Positions 18,536 to 28,506 are shown, counted from the first letter of the stretch. The stretch: 31,184 nt of DNA from Basidiobolus meristosporus CBS 931.73 (GCA_002104905.1 MCFE01000839.1:1-31184); one strand, 5' to 3'. Notes: a model not told the origin generated them from the sequence alone. Program-made: numbers and translations.

Positions 18536-19893
18536 ATCATGAAGAAGCTTATCTTGCCTCAGGTGCCAAACCTCAGAATCCAGAACAGGCAATGCAAAGT
18601 CCAGATGCTACTATGTGTCAACAAGCTATGCAGGAGGAGTACTAATCACTGATCAAGGCAAAGATGTGGGAACTGATAGATTTTCTAAATGGGAGTGAGC
18701 CAACAGGATATAGATGGGTCTACAAGATCAAGATAACCTCAAATGGTGCCGTTGATAAGTACAAGGCTAGATTAGTGACTAAAGGCTATTCCCAGATCCA
18801 GGGACTAGACTTTAAGGAAACATTTGCTCCGGTTGTCAAGTTTAACTCCATTAGGACAGTTTTAGCACTGACAGCTGTACACACTCTAGATCTACACCAT
18901 ATTGACGTCAAAACAGCCTTTCAAAATGGGGACTTGAAAGAAACTCTATATATGGAGCAACCAGAAGGTTTTACCAATCTAAAAGACCCCCATAAGGTGT
19001 GCAAACTTAAAAGCTTGTTGTATGGGCATAAGCAGGCACCTAGAGCATAGTATAACAAGATTGACACATATCTAGAGGAAACTGGGTTCTCTCATAGCAC
19101 TACAGATCACAATATACATGTCAAACATCTCAAAAAGGGCTTGATCATCCTAGTTCTTTATGTGGATGACCTAATTATAGCTACAAGTGACCAAGAGACA
19201 CTTAAACAGAGAGAATCAGATCTCTTCACCAAGTTTGAGACAAAAGATCTTGGAAAATTGAGCTATTTTCTTGGAATTGAGGTTGAATTTGACATACCTA
19301 CGCAGAAAATTGTGCTGAATCAGTCTAAGTACATCATGAACATTGTTAGAGGCTACAAAATGGAAAATTGCAGACCTGCAGCTACCCCTATTGACAATAA
19401 CCTGAAATGAAGCAAATCTCAGCCAGTTAAACGGCCCAAATATGGACCAAAACCTTCCCTATCAATCAATGGTTGGTAGCCTAATGTACTTGATGGTATC
19501 TACAGGTCCAGATATTGCAGTGGCAGTTGGAATAGTCAGTCCATTCATGCAGAATTATGGTTCATATCAAATAGCAGCAGTTAAGCCAATTTTCAGATAT
19601 CTACAAGGTACCTTAAATATGGTACTGGAATATTTGGGAGCAGCTAATAGGCATGAACTTGATGGTTATAGTGATTCAGGTTGGGGTAGGGAGCTGATTG
19701 ACAGACGCTCTACCACAGGCTATGTATTACTTTATGCTGGTGCAGCTATTATGTGGAACTGCAAAAACAACCAACAGTGGCCCTATCTACAACTGAAGCA
19801 GAATATATGGCTGCATGGCAAGCAACTAAGAAGGCTATATGGCTACAAAAACTATTCAAAGACTTAGGTTTCAACTCAGATGAATCAACTTCC
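18536..19893 (+). pseudogene. Copia 1 reverse transcriptase and RNase H
   Basis: RT: GYRWVYKIK, KARLVTKGYSQIQGLDFKET, APVVKF, HHIDVKTAFQNGDLKETLYM and LYVDDLIIA with the intact YVDD motif (about 19160). A stop replaces the Trp of APRAW (19048-19050). Frame changes lie near 19420 and in an A-run near 19765. RNase H: YQSMVGSLMYLM, LDGYSDSGWGRELIDRRSTT and, after the second shift, PTVALSTTEAEYMAAW. It stops after KDLGFNSDESTS, where the expected DNQGAI and HTKHID segments are missing because FamA copy 1 begins. Defective. Confidence 0.88.
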
Positions 19894-20414
19894 CTATGAA
19901 AAATTATTGAGATGATCCCGTCAAAAGGCCATCACAAAGTTAATGTCCCATGACTGAGAGGTACTGATCTTGTCAGGACTCTGTCCAGAGACTGTTGAAT
20001 AATAATTGCACCCCAGATTTCACAAAAAACTTCGTCAAAATTTTTCATCACAACAGTGCATAAGTGGCTTTTGATTGGTTCCCTGCCAATTTGCTCACTT
20101 TCTGATCCCAGACACTCTATTGCCTCCTACGTTTGTGTGAATTGATTGGCTAGTGCCTCTTTTTCACACTCCTCACTTCCTGACTCAGCCATTTCTCTTA
20201 CTTTTCATGCATTCAAATTGATTTATTTCCGTTGAAACTTCAGTTGTACCTCAATTGCCAATTGTATTGACCTATACAAGTCTCTATACCCTACACTAAC
20301 ATTAAGGCCAACCCCACACTCAACAAGTAACTCCATTAAAATCCACCACTCAATAAGTATTTCTGCTGTAATGCTCTGGTACCACAACTTTGGTGGGAAC
20401 CCAATGGCTTTATG
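19893..20414 (-). other. FamA 3' non-coding region
   Basis: About 520 bases follow the FamA stop codon. They are conserved with copy 2 (10877-11400) and in part with copy 3 (8160-8450, reverse complement). No ORF is visible. Conservation equals or exceeds that of the coding part, so it belongs to the mobile unit rather than to local flank. Confidence 0.65.
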
Positions 20415-20909
20415 TCACTGTTCATTCACTGGTTCCCACATGTCCTGGTCTTCAGCTGGCACTGCAAGGTCTAGCTCCTCATCTGCCAGTCTTTGCAATA
20501 AATCCTTGCAATATTCCAGTGTGTTTTCTTGAGCACTGCTCTTGAAGAAGTGCTGCAACCTCTTGGTGTACCTATAAATGTTCCAAAACTCCACTGAAGG
20601 CATTGTGATAGTCTTTTGAGCTCTTGACATTGTAGCCTTGTCTGTCAGTGGGATCTCCACTCTGTCAACAATGGAGGCTGTGGTAGACAAATTGCCTTTT
20701 TCAGCAAACTCATCTACCTTGCTGGAGTGTAGCTCAACTGGATGCACTTCCAACTCTTGTGAAAGCAGCTATTTTCTTGTTGGTAATTCTTCTTGGCTAT
20801 GATGGGACTCAGTCTGTTCCTGGCTTGCAGCGTTAATTGGCAAGAACTGCAGTTTTTTTTGCATGCCTCCCTGTCTCAGGCTTGGGTAGACATTTTTCCC
20901 TTTACCTTT

Positions 20910-21312
20910 TCCTCTATCACTACCAGGTCTTTCACTGCTACTTTGTCTGAGTGCTTCTTGTAAAGAACTACATTTTCTCCTGGATAAATTCTGCTCTGAC
21001 GCATCTGTTTTGGCCTGCTTGTCCCTTGCTGGCACTCTTCTGGCAACCTGACATTTCTTTTCAGCTTGTTTTGAGCTCTCAACCATAGTTGTAACAGGCT
21101 CCTGTAAAAGTGGCTGGTTTTTATCACTGCCAGTTCCTTCACTGCTACTTTGACTGGGTACTTCTTGAGTGGTACTACGCTTTTTCCTTGATAAATGTTG
21201 CGCTAGTGCATCCATATCTGCCTGCTTGTCCTTAATTGGCACTCTTCCAGCTGCCTGACATCTCTTTGATGCTTGTTTGGAGCTTTTGGCCCTGCTTGTA
21301 ATGGGCTCTTGA
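20910..21312 (-). repeat. Tandem duplication within the FamA gene
   Basis: Two adjacent coding units of about 200 bases share QEP(I/V)T, SSKQA.K.CQ, RVP..DKQA and QSSSE..GSD. Both units are also present in copy 2, so the duplication predates the spread of the family. Confidence 0.75.
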
Positions 21313-21679
21313 GGAAGCCGCTGGTTATTAGCCATGGCACCTTTGTTCTTCTGCCTTTGATAATTTCTGCTATTCTTAAGATACTTTCTTAGCATACCAA
21401 TGCTGGCCCAAAATCCTTTTGCCCGTTTGAATCCAGGATAATGCTCATGGAACAAGTCAAGTGCATTCTGCTTGGCCTTGAGTTCCTGATGGTCCCATGG
21501 TATATTGGCCTTAAGGTGATGGCGTGCTAGACTTCTGACAGCCTCTTGTATATTAGCCCACTCTTCATTATTGCACTCAATGGCTTCATGGATCTTCAAT
21601 GTCTTTTGATTTTTAGGCTTTGGTATAAACCCCACATTGTCTCCCTCCCATGCTGTGATAGGTTTTCTGTGGGCTTTAT

Positions 21680-21686
21680 CTTTGGG
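21680..21686 (-). promoter_or_regulatory. Candidate -1 frameshift slippery site
   Basis: CCCAAAG on the minus strand lies in the upstream zero frame as C CCA AAG, the canonical X XXY YYZ arrangement. It is exactly where homology moves to the -1 frame (upstream EAQQQCPK, downstream DKAHRKPITAWEGDN). Copy 2 has the same frame offset but CCCAATG. It could be programmed frameshifting or an old one-base indel fixed in the family. Confidence 0.35.
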
Positions 21687-22350
21687 CACTGTTGTTGTGC
21701 TTCAAAGACAGTGTGGTGTTCCTCTGCTGTTACATCAGGAAATGGCTCAATTCTTGGCTGTGACATTGAGCTACTTGAGCTCATTCTTTGCAGCAAAGAT
21801 ACTGCTTTCTCTACCTGGGATATTGATTGCTCTACATGTATTATCTGCTCATCCTGTTTCTGGACTACTTCCTGATTTCTCTGGGCCATTGCATCTATCC
21901 TATCAGCCATTGCACCTAATTGCTTCATTAATGCTTTGGTATGAGCTGACAACATACTTGCTAATATGGGTGGTGGTGATGTTATCATGGCCACTTGCTG
22001 ATTTTCAATAGAGGGTACTGAGTTTGCTACATCCTCATCTGCCTGAGCATAATAGCCAGCTTGTGGCTCTGCAGAGGTTCTCAATTGCCTACTTGACTGA
22101 GAGCCTGAGGGGTCCGCATTATTACCTTCAATGGGCACACTGTTCACAGGGCCTTTTTTGGATGTAGCCCCGCTTGTTGCACTGAATGTCAAAGCAAGCT
22201 GTGGTCAAACCGTTCTTCTGTTGCTGTCAGCGGTGGGGTTTAGTTGAGAACCAGATGACTTTGCTTTATTTTTAGGCAGCATATATATGGAAGTGAGTCA
22301 AACCAAAGGGGAAATAGAGTTACATATACGTGTGTATGTGGTGCCACAAC

Positions 22351-22360
22351 TTTATTTATA
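22351..22360 (-). promoter_or_regulatory. FamA TATA box
   Basis: TATAAATAAA on the minus strand lies about 70 bases upstream of the ATG at 22282, a plausible core promoter spacing. Confidence 0.55.
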
Positions 22361-22540
22361 ATGCTTACTATGGCAGGTCATCATTGAATCTTACATTCAT
22401 GTAGGTGCAATGTCTCAAATACAAGACTGTCTTAAGTTCACATGAGTATTGACCAAAAAGTGATATAATAGCGTTACGTTGTTGAAGGTCAAACTGTTTG
22501 CCCCATGGACAAGACTACTTTGACTCAACGCTGTTGTGGT

Positions 22541-22813
22541 GGTGTATAGGTCCAAGGGAGAGATACGTCCAACACTTCTCTAGTGTTTTGCGTGTGGGGT
22601 GTTCACTGGGTGCAATAACCTCTGTCAAAAGCTTGCTAGGAATACTTGGGTTCTGTCTCTAATCTAATGTGAAGGGGAATAAAGCCACAAGTTTGTCAAG
22701 GGAAAACTACTGAGCTACAATCCCCAACTTAGTTGGCGTCTTAACAAAAGTATGTGCTGGGTTCAGCATCCTTTGAGATGACAATGTACTAAAGCTTCCA
22801 AAGCCAAAACAAC
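22541..22813. other. Unassigned spacer
   Basis: No ORF or repeat is recognised between FamA copy 1 and the gypsy 4 LTR. The sequence is less AT-rich than its surroundings. Confidence 0.3.
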
Positions 22814-23604
22814 TGTAAACCCCACCAGCAGGGACTTGATAAGAATGCAGCTGTGGTCAATAGTTACAGAGACAGAAAAGTATCTTTGCCTGTACAAGAA
22901 CAAACTTGGGAAAGAATCAAATATAACAAAAGATACCTACTCTGAGTATTCCTCACAAGTAGTGCCTCCAAGGTCAGTTGGCTGTCAGCGCGGTTTCCTG
23001 GGAGTGTCCTGTGGTCTGGGGTTGGAAGTTCAGGTAGCAGCAGGTAGCAGTGATCACACTAATCAACAAGTTGGTATATTGATAAAAGGGATGATGATGT
23101 ATTGTTGAGTGATAGCCTCCCTTATATACTTTTCTTACTGGCTAAGTGATTACTAATCTTGGTGTTCCAGAAGGTTCCGGATATCAATAGAAATCTTAAT
23201 GACATCAGAATGACCTAAGAATGCTCTAAGTAGGTGCCAGAAGGTTCTAAGAGGCACAGCACATCCAACCAATCAGGAATCAGTATTCTGAAGCCTGTGT
23301 AACATAGGGATACCATATATGGTATGGAAATGGTAGGTATGGTGACATGGGTTGATCATGCATCACGGGTACTGGCACGGGTACTTGCCTAAAATATAAG
23401 CGCTTATAGCTAGTAATCTACATAAAGTGAGGGGTAACTTATGTAATAAGGTAAGCAGGGGTGATAGTCAACCAGCTTATGGGATAGTACTGATTGAGTA
23501 AGACAAATGGGATAAAACTAAAATAAATGTAGTAGAGATATAGGGAAGTAGAAAATGAGGGAATGAGCACATCTGTCAGTGGGTGTCACTGTCACCCCAC
23601 TACA
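22814..23604 (-). repeat. Gypsy 4 3' LTR
   Basis: In the sense direction it starts TGTAGTGGGGTGACAG just after a polypurine tract (23604 downward) and is proposed to end GGTGGGGTTTACA (22814), which forms a short inverted match with the start. The length of about 791 bp fits gypsy LTRs. The far end is inferred because the 5' LTR is outside the window. The small ORF inside (22836-23108, plus) is not credible. Confidence 0.65.
23121..23130 (-). promoter_or_regulatory. Gypsy 4 LTR TATA box
   Basis: AGTATATAAG on the minus strand lies about 480 bases into the proposed LTR, a normal place for the U3 core promoter. Confidence 0.5.
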
Positions 23605-23619
23605 TCCACCCCCCTCTCA
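23605..23619 (-). promoter_or_regulatory. Gypsy 4 polypurine tract
   Basis: The minus strand reads GAGAGGGGGGTGGA immediately before the LTR start, the expected plus-strand primer site. Confidence 0.75.
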
Positions 23620-23643
23620 GCTTTGAACTTGGGTCAAAGCAAA

Positions 23644-23816
23644 CTACTCTTGATGTGCAAAATTCCTATTCTTGAATAACTTAAGTTGGTTTCCAATAAC
23701 TGGTGCTCTCAACTGGGTGTTGTCAAGCTCAGATATGTAATAACTTCCATTTCCAATCACTTTGGAAATGAGGTAGGGGCCAGTCCATTTGTTGTCAAAC
23801 TTCCGACTCCATTGTT
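23644..23816 (-). pseudogene. Gypsy 4 integrase C-terminal tail
   Basis: The minus strand reads DKQWSRKFDNKWTGPYLISK and then VIGNGSYYISELDNTQL, ending LKLFKNRNFAHQE at the stop at 23644. KFDNKWTGPY is the conserved post-core integrase segment. It continues the frame that is interrupted after LLYDSTLD at 28512, on the other side of copia 2, so the copia insertion separates the two halves of one integrase. Confidence 0.88.
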
Positions 23817-23821
23817 TGTCC
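23817..23821 (+). repeat. Target-site duplication of copia 2, left copy
   Basis: TGTCC; identical to 28507-28511. Confidence 0.93.
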
Positions 23822-24170
23822 TGTTGTAAGAGTCTTGGAGATATTGGAAGTGATTTGGAGAACAAGTAGATTATATGGTTTTCACTTAATGATTTATTGA
23901 ATGTAAAAGTAGTATTTATACTTTTACCTGGTCTTGGCATTACAAACACGTAGGATAGATTAAGGAAGGTCCCAAGAACATGTGTGCAAAGTTTGGGGCT
24001 GTTTGGACAACTTTGAGAATTTTCATGTTCTAGGTACCTGGTATTTTGGTGAAAATATTCTAAGTAAATCCCAACAAGGAATTTGGTCAGTATTCTCTAG
24101 GATTTGAGGGTGATGATATAAGTGACTAAGTAAGGTGAATATTTAGGTGGAAATACAAATTTTTACAACA
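23822..24170 (-). repeat. Copia 2 3' LTR
   Basis: It runs TGTTGTAAGAGTC to TTTTTACAACA and pairs with 28158-28506 along the full 349 bases. Confidence 0.95.
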
Positions 24171-24179
24171 CTCCCACTC
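24171..24179 (-). promoter_or_regulatory. Copia 2 polypurine tract
   Basis: GAGTGGGAG on the minus strand abuts the 3' LTR. Confidence 0.7.
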
Positions 24180-24181
24180 AG

Positions 24182-26757
24182 CTAAATGTTCATACTGACT
24201 AGTCCTAATTTTGACCTAGGATATTCAAACTTGTCTCTAGCTAATGGTTTGGTAAATATGTCTGCAATCATTTCATTTGTAGGACAGTAAACTAAGCTAA
24301 CTAAGCTATTCTCTATAGCTTCACGTATGAAATGATGTCTAATATCTATGTGCTTGGTTCTAGCATGAAAAGTTGGATTTCTACCTAATTGTATACATCC
24401 TTGATTATCTAGAAATAAAGTAATAGGCGTTTTTTGACATAGGCCTAAATCTGTAAGGAGCTTTCTTGACCACATTGCTTCTTCTGTAGCTTCAAAGGCT
24501 GCCATATACTCTGCCTCTGTAGTAGAAAGTGCTACGGTTGGTTGCTTTCTTGAATTCCATGAAATTGCTCCTTTACATTAAAGAAAGGTGTATCCTGTGG
24601 TGGATCTTCTGTCTTCCAAATTTCGTCCCCAATCAGCATTAGAGTATCCCACAAGATCCTGTTCTGAATCCTTATAAGTGTATCTTAAGCAGATATCAGC
24701 AGTTCCTTTTAGGTATCTAAAAATCCGCTTAACTGCTGCAATATGATCAGATCCATAATTCTGATTATGTTGGCTGACAACTCCCACTAAATATGAGATA
24801 TCTGGACGTGTTCCAAGCATGATATACATCAGACTGCCAACCATAGATTGATAAGGAAAGTCAGGGCTTTCAGACAGCCACAAGCTCTCTTGATTTGGTT
24901 GAGTTTTCACCAAGTTAAGGTTTGTCTCCATTGGGGTAGCTGCCGGTTTACAGTCTTCCATTTTGTACTTCTTTAGTATATGTTGAATATACTTGGATTG
25001 GCTTAGGGTAATAGTCTGGGTACTTCTGTCTATGGAGAACTTAATCCCTAAGTAGCAACTAAGTTCTCCTAGATCAGACATCTTGACCTCCTTAGATAGG
25101 CTGGATTTAGTCTCTTCCAATGTTTCTAGGTTATTGGTCGCTATAATAAGATCATCCACATATAGAGCTAATAGAACTGGATTTGCTCTATCTGGCTTAT
25201 AGTATATACTATAGTCAGCATTACTTCTTTTGAAACTCAAAGATTCCAAGTAAGAATCTATCTTGCAATTCCAGGCTCTTGATGATTGTTTGAGACCATA
25301 TAGTGACTTTTCAAGCTTGCAGACCAAATGGGGGTTATCTTGGTCAACAAACCCATCAGGCTGGTCCATATACATGTCCTCATTAAGTTCTCCATTCAAA
25401 AATGCAGTTTTTACATCCATTTGATGAATAAAAAACTTATATTTGGCTGCAATAGCCAATATTAATCTGATGGAGTTAAACTTGGCTACCGGTGCAATGG
25501 TCTCAGTATAGTCAAGTCCTTTTGTTTGAGAGTATTCTTTGGCTACAAGTCTTGCTTTGTATCTTTCAATTGTACCATCAGCCTTGTATTTTGTCTAGAA
25601 GACCCATCTGCACCCAATTGATTTTTGGTTGATTGGTAATTTGACTAAGTCCCAAGTTTGATTTTCCATCAGTGCCTGATATTCCTCAGTCATTGCAGAT
25701 CTCCAAAACTTTGTCTGAGGGCTATTTAGGGCCTCTTTTACAGTCTGGGGCTCATCAACATGGACTGAATAGGCATAGGTCAAGTTTGTACCCTCATTGA
25801 TATAGTAATTTGGGCTATTTCTTGTCCAATTGGATCTCCGGGCATTTGATACTGGAATGATCACTTCTGGGATATTCCTGGGCACTGATTCTGGCTTAAC
25901 CATGGTTGTAGAGTCCTCTGGAGTGAAAAAATTTTCATTGTTTTGCTCTGATTCAATGCTGACAATTGGTGGACTTGAGATCAAATTTTTGTCATCATCT
26001 GATGTCATTTTTTGTGAAAATTTTGAATTTTCATCAAACAACACATCCCTGGACTTGATCAGCTTCTTTGCTTTGGTATTGTAGAGTCTGTATGCCCTAC
26101 TCTCATTGCAGTAGCCCAAAAATATGCATTTTACACTTTTTGGCTCAAATTTTGCCTGATTTCCGGCCAGTTTTTTGGCATATGCTGTACACCCAAATAT
26201 TCTTAGATGTTCTGCACTTGGTCTTTATCCATACCATGCTTCAAATGGAGTAGAATCACGAAGTATTCTGTTATAACTCCTATTTTTAAGGTATACAGCA
26301 GTGGCAACTGATTCCGCCCAAAAATCATAGGATAATTTTTGATCATGGATCATAGATCTTGGCATATCAATTATTGATCTGTTAGCTTGTTCTGCTACTC
26401 CATTTTGCTGTGGGGAGTATGGTACAGTAGTCTCTTGCTTTATCACATGAATTTTGCAGAAGTGGATGAAGAGTTTTGAGGTATATTCTCCACCATTGTC
26501 AGAGCGTATTTTCTTGATTTTTTCACCAGTTTCTCTCTCCACCATGGCTTTAAGCTCCCTGGACTTAGACAGAGCTTCTTCCTTTCTCTCCATGAAGTAG
26601 ACCCATGTGTATCTTGTATAATCATCAATAAAAGTGATTAAATACTTCATCCCACCTAAGGATAAATTTTGCATAGGTCCACACATATCTGAGTGAATTA
26701 GATCTAATTTTTTCTTAGTTTTGATTAACCCAGAGCTCTTGAACGGTTGTCTGGCTT
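24182..26757 (-). pseudogene. Copia 2 integrase core, reverse transcriptase and RNase H
   Basis: This continues the frame of the upstream gag-protease part. Integrase core: HSDMCGPM, RSDNGGEYTS and QQNGVAEQANRS supply D, D and E (26690-26380). RT: HQMDVKTAFLNGELNEDMYM, LVCKLEKSLYGLKQSSRAW, LYVDDLIIATN with intact YVDD (about 25160) and YQSMVGSLMYIM. RNase H: STTEAEYMAA, LDNQGCIQLGRNP, TKHIDIRHHFIREA and IADIFTKPLA, ending at a natural stop at 24182. Internal stops at 26225, 25595 and 24578 replace residues that are Lys, Lys and Leu in relatives, as judged from context. No indel shifts the frame. The order IN-RT-RH defines copia. Confidence 0.93.
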
Positions 26758-28126
26758 GTTACCCATATATGCAGGCTTCACAGTGCTCCAAATTAGCTGG
26801 GGGATCAATTTTCACTCCAGAAATTAGCTGATCTTTGATCATTTTGCGCAAATAATCAAAATTGATGTACCCAAATCTCCTGTGCCAAAGCATTGGTGTT
26901 TCTTCATTTAAGTTACTTATATTGGCGTCCAGATATGATGGAATATAAGTCAACTTGTATGGATTCTGATCTCTGATGCCTGAAGCAATATGAGCACCAT
27001 TTTGATCAGTGATCCTGCATCCAGAATTGTCAAAACTGAAACTGAGTCCTTCTGCTGTGGCCTTGCTTACAGAGAGTAGGTTCTTGGCTATTTCTGGTAC
27101 ATAGAGTACTTCTTTAAAGGTCAGTGTATGGCTTCCTTCACTGCTTCTAAGGCTTACTTGGATAGTTCCTTCTCCCACTGCATCAAGTGTTCTATTGTCA
27201 ACCATGAAAACCTTCTTAATTGGAATTTCTTGATATAGGGTAATAGGTTCTTTTTGGTGTGTAAAGTGTTGAGAAGCTCCAGAGTCAATATACAACGTCT
27301 GAGAATCCTTGTTTGTCATCATACTTAGTGCAGATATGAATAGTCTATCTTCAGTTGTTGCAGCATTCCCATATTCAGGCTTCTTTTGCTGATAATCTCT
27401 CTTTTTGAGACACCGGTCTGATGTGTGTCCTTTCCTTTTGCAGTAGTTGCAAAATAGGTTGCTGTTGCCTTTGCAGGGTCTTGGGTACCTCCTTTGTTGG
27501 TTATCATTGCTTATTAAAGCATTTTCTTCTTCCTTCTTATTGGCGCTTGATTTTCTTAATTCTTCATCCAGGAGCCTTCCATATATGTAATTTAAGGACA
27601 AATCTTCAGTTATGGACTCTAGGGCTGATATAAGGCCCTGAAACTTGTCTGTCAGGCAATTCAGGATGGTAACTATCACATCCTTTTCAGTAGTTGGTAC
27701 ACCCACAGATTCCATCTCATCTACCAGCAGGGTAATTCTGTTAATTAGATTTTTCATTTCTTCTCCTGGCAGCATCTTTGTAGTATAGAATTTTCTTTGC
27801 AGATACAATTTCTTGGCAGCTGAACATGACTGGTAGGTGTCTTCTAATGCCTTTCAGGCATTCTTTGCCGTTTTTGCTCTTGAGCATTGAATTAGCAATT
27901 TGTCCTTGACATTAAGGTAAATGCAGTTAAAGGCCCTTTGTTCTTTCTTCTGGTACTTTAAGGCTTCCTCTCCCACATTTTTAGGAGGGCATTCTTCTCC
28001 CATGACAATATCGCAAAGGCCTCTTTCTTGTAGCAGTATCTTCATCTTCACCTTCCACACTTGGTAGTTAGAGTCATCCAACTTTTCAGCAGAGGGAAAA
28101 ATTCCAGTAATAGTAGTAGTAGACAT
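26758..28126 (-). pseudogene. Copia 2 gag, protease and integrase zinc domain
   Basis: The start is at the ATG at 28126 (MSTTTITGIFPSAEKLDDSN); an in-frame ATG inside the primer-binding site (28153) is possible but less likely. Gag: NYQVWKVKMKILLQERGLCD, then a TGA at 27854 where AKNAW is expected, then LYLQRKFYTTKMLPGEEMKN. A zinc knuckle CNYCKRKGHTSDRC is intact. Protease: LYIDSGASQHFTHQ with an intact DSG. Integrase zinc domain: WHRRFGYINFDYL and CEACIYG; the second His of the usual HRRLGH is Tyr. A TAA at 26759-26761 stands where GKQARQ is expected. Both stops keep the frame. Confidence 0.92.
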
Positions 28127-28143
28127 TGCAGAGAGTGACAGCT

Positions 28144-28157
28144 CAGGGCTCATAACC
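28144..28157 (-). promoter_or_regulatory. Copia 2 primer-binding site (half-tRNA type)
   Basis: GGTTATGAGCCCTG on the minus strand directly follows the 5' LTR. It is complementary to the initiator tRNA-Met anticodon arm (CAGGGCUCAUAACC), and is the same site as in copia 1, one base longer. Confidence 0.8.
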
Positions 28158-28506
28158 TGTAGTAAGAGTCTAGGAGATATTGGAAGTGATTTAGAGAACA
28201 AGTAGATTATGTGGTTTTCACTTAATGATTTATTGAATGTAAAAGTAGTATTTATACTTTTACCTGGTCCTGGCATTACAAACACATAGGATAGGTTAAG
28301 GAAGGTCCCAAGAACATGTGTGCAAAGTTTGGGGCTGTTTGGACAATTTTGAGAATTTTCATGTTCTGGGTACCTGGTATTTTGGTGAAAATATTCTAAG
28401 TAAATCCCAACAAGGAATCTGGTCAGTATTCTCTAGGATTTGAAGGTGATGATCTAAGTGACCAAGTTAGGTGAATATTTTGGTGGAAATACAAATTTTT
28501 ACAACA
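28158..28506 (-). repeat. Copia 2 5' LTR
   Basis: It runs TGTAGTAAGAGTC to TTTTTACAACA and is the partner of 23822-24170. The second base triplet TAG (28161-28163) breaks the otherwise 8-base terminal inverted repeat kept by the 3' LTR. Confidence 0.95.

Larger units (their letters stand above)
15758..19893 (+). mobile_element. Ty1/copia retrotransposon 1, 3' truncated
   Basis: The plus-strand order is 5' LTR, primer-binding site, gag, protease, integrase, RT, RNase H, the copia order. It breaks off within the RNase H domain at about 19893, where FamA copy 1 begins; no 3' LTR is found. About ten in-frame stops and at least three frameshifts (near 18216, 19420 and 19765) show that it is old and defective. 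It shares its primer-binding sequence and general organisation with copia 2, but differs in LTR and protein sequence. Confidence 0.9.
20415..22282 (-). pseudogene. FamA protein gene, unknown function
   Basis: Minus strand, from an ATG at 22282 (MLPKNKAKSSGSQLNPTADS) to the stop at 20415, about 620 codons. The start is chosen because a TATA box lies about 70 bases upstream and the frame runs on. In order: a Ser/Gln-rich N-terminus, a coiled coil (about 21950-21780, KQLGAMADRIDAMAQRNQEV), a helical domain (about 21600-21340, DLFHEHYPGFKRAKGFWASI), two tandem copies of a Lys/Ser/Gln-rich unit of about 68 residues (about 21310-20910), and a C-terminal domain ending QDMWEPVNEQ. Lesions: TGA at about 22210 (CGA to TGA likely), a -1 frame change at 21680-21686, and TAG at 20769 (CAG in copy 2). 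I do not recognise the family. It could be gag-like or DNA-binding. Confidence 0.6.
19893..22540 (-). mobile_element. FamA repeat element, copy 1 (class unknown)
   Basis: FamA is defined by three partial copies here (1-148 with 8011-8450, 10877-12582, and this one). It has a TATA box, one long gene and about 500 bases of conserved 3' non-coding sequence. The 3' edge (19893) is set by where copies 1 and 2 begin to align; the 5' edge (about 22540) by alignment with 24-148. I found no LTRs, no convincing terminal inverted repeats, no poly(A) tail, and no RT, transposase or recombinase motif, so its class is open. It may be non-autonomous, or a repeated gene fragment. Confidence 0.6.
23822..28506 (-). 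mobile_element. Full-length Ty1/copia retrotransposon 2
   Basis: The element is 4685 bp with two 349-bp LTRs, a perfect 5-bp target duplication (TGTCC), a primer-binding site, a polypurine tract and all copia domains in order on the minus strand. The LTRs differ at about 15 positions (roughly 96 percent identical), so the insertion is fairly recent. Five in-frame stops and no frameshift disable the polyprotein. It interrupts the integrase of gypsy 4. Confidence 0.96.

Noticed and set aside
19985-19995. Remnant of the copia 1 3' LTR (gagactgttga, as at 15753)
   Set aside because: Similarity ends after about ten bases, and the position is inside sequence shared with FamA copy 2.
24-22540. Inverted repeat pair (24-148 and 22420-22540) as the ends of one 22-kb giant element
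   Set aside because: The match is explained by two FamA copies in opposite orientation: the right one lies internally, upstream of the FamA TATA box, and the other FamA fragments agree in orientation.
22690-22745. tRNA or tRNA-derived SINE (minus strand GATTGTAGCTCAGTAG resembles an A box)
   Set aside because: No B box and no cloverleaf follow at the right distance.
22836-23108. Plus-strand ORF of 90 codons
   Set aside because: It lies within the gypsy 4 LTR, antisense to the element, and has no recognisable protein features.
24578-26761. Reassignment of TAA/TAG to Lys, suggested by several stops at Lys positions
   Set aside because: Other stops in the same and neighbouring elements stand for Trp, Arg, Glu, Gln and Leu, and natural TAA/TAG terminators are used. 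Random decay explains them.
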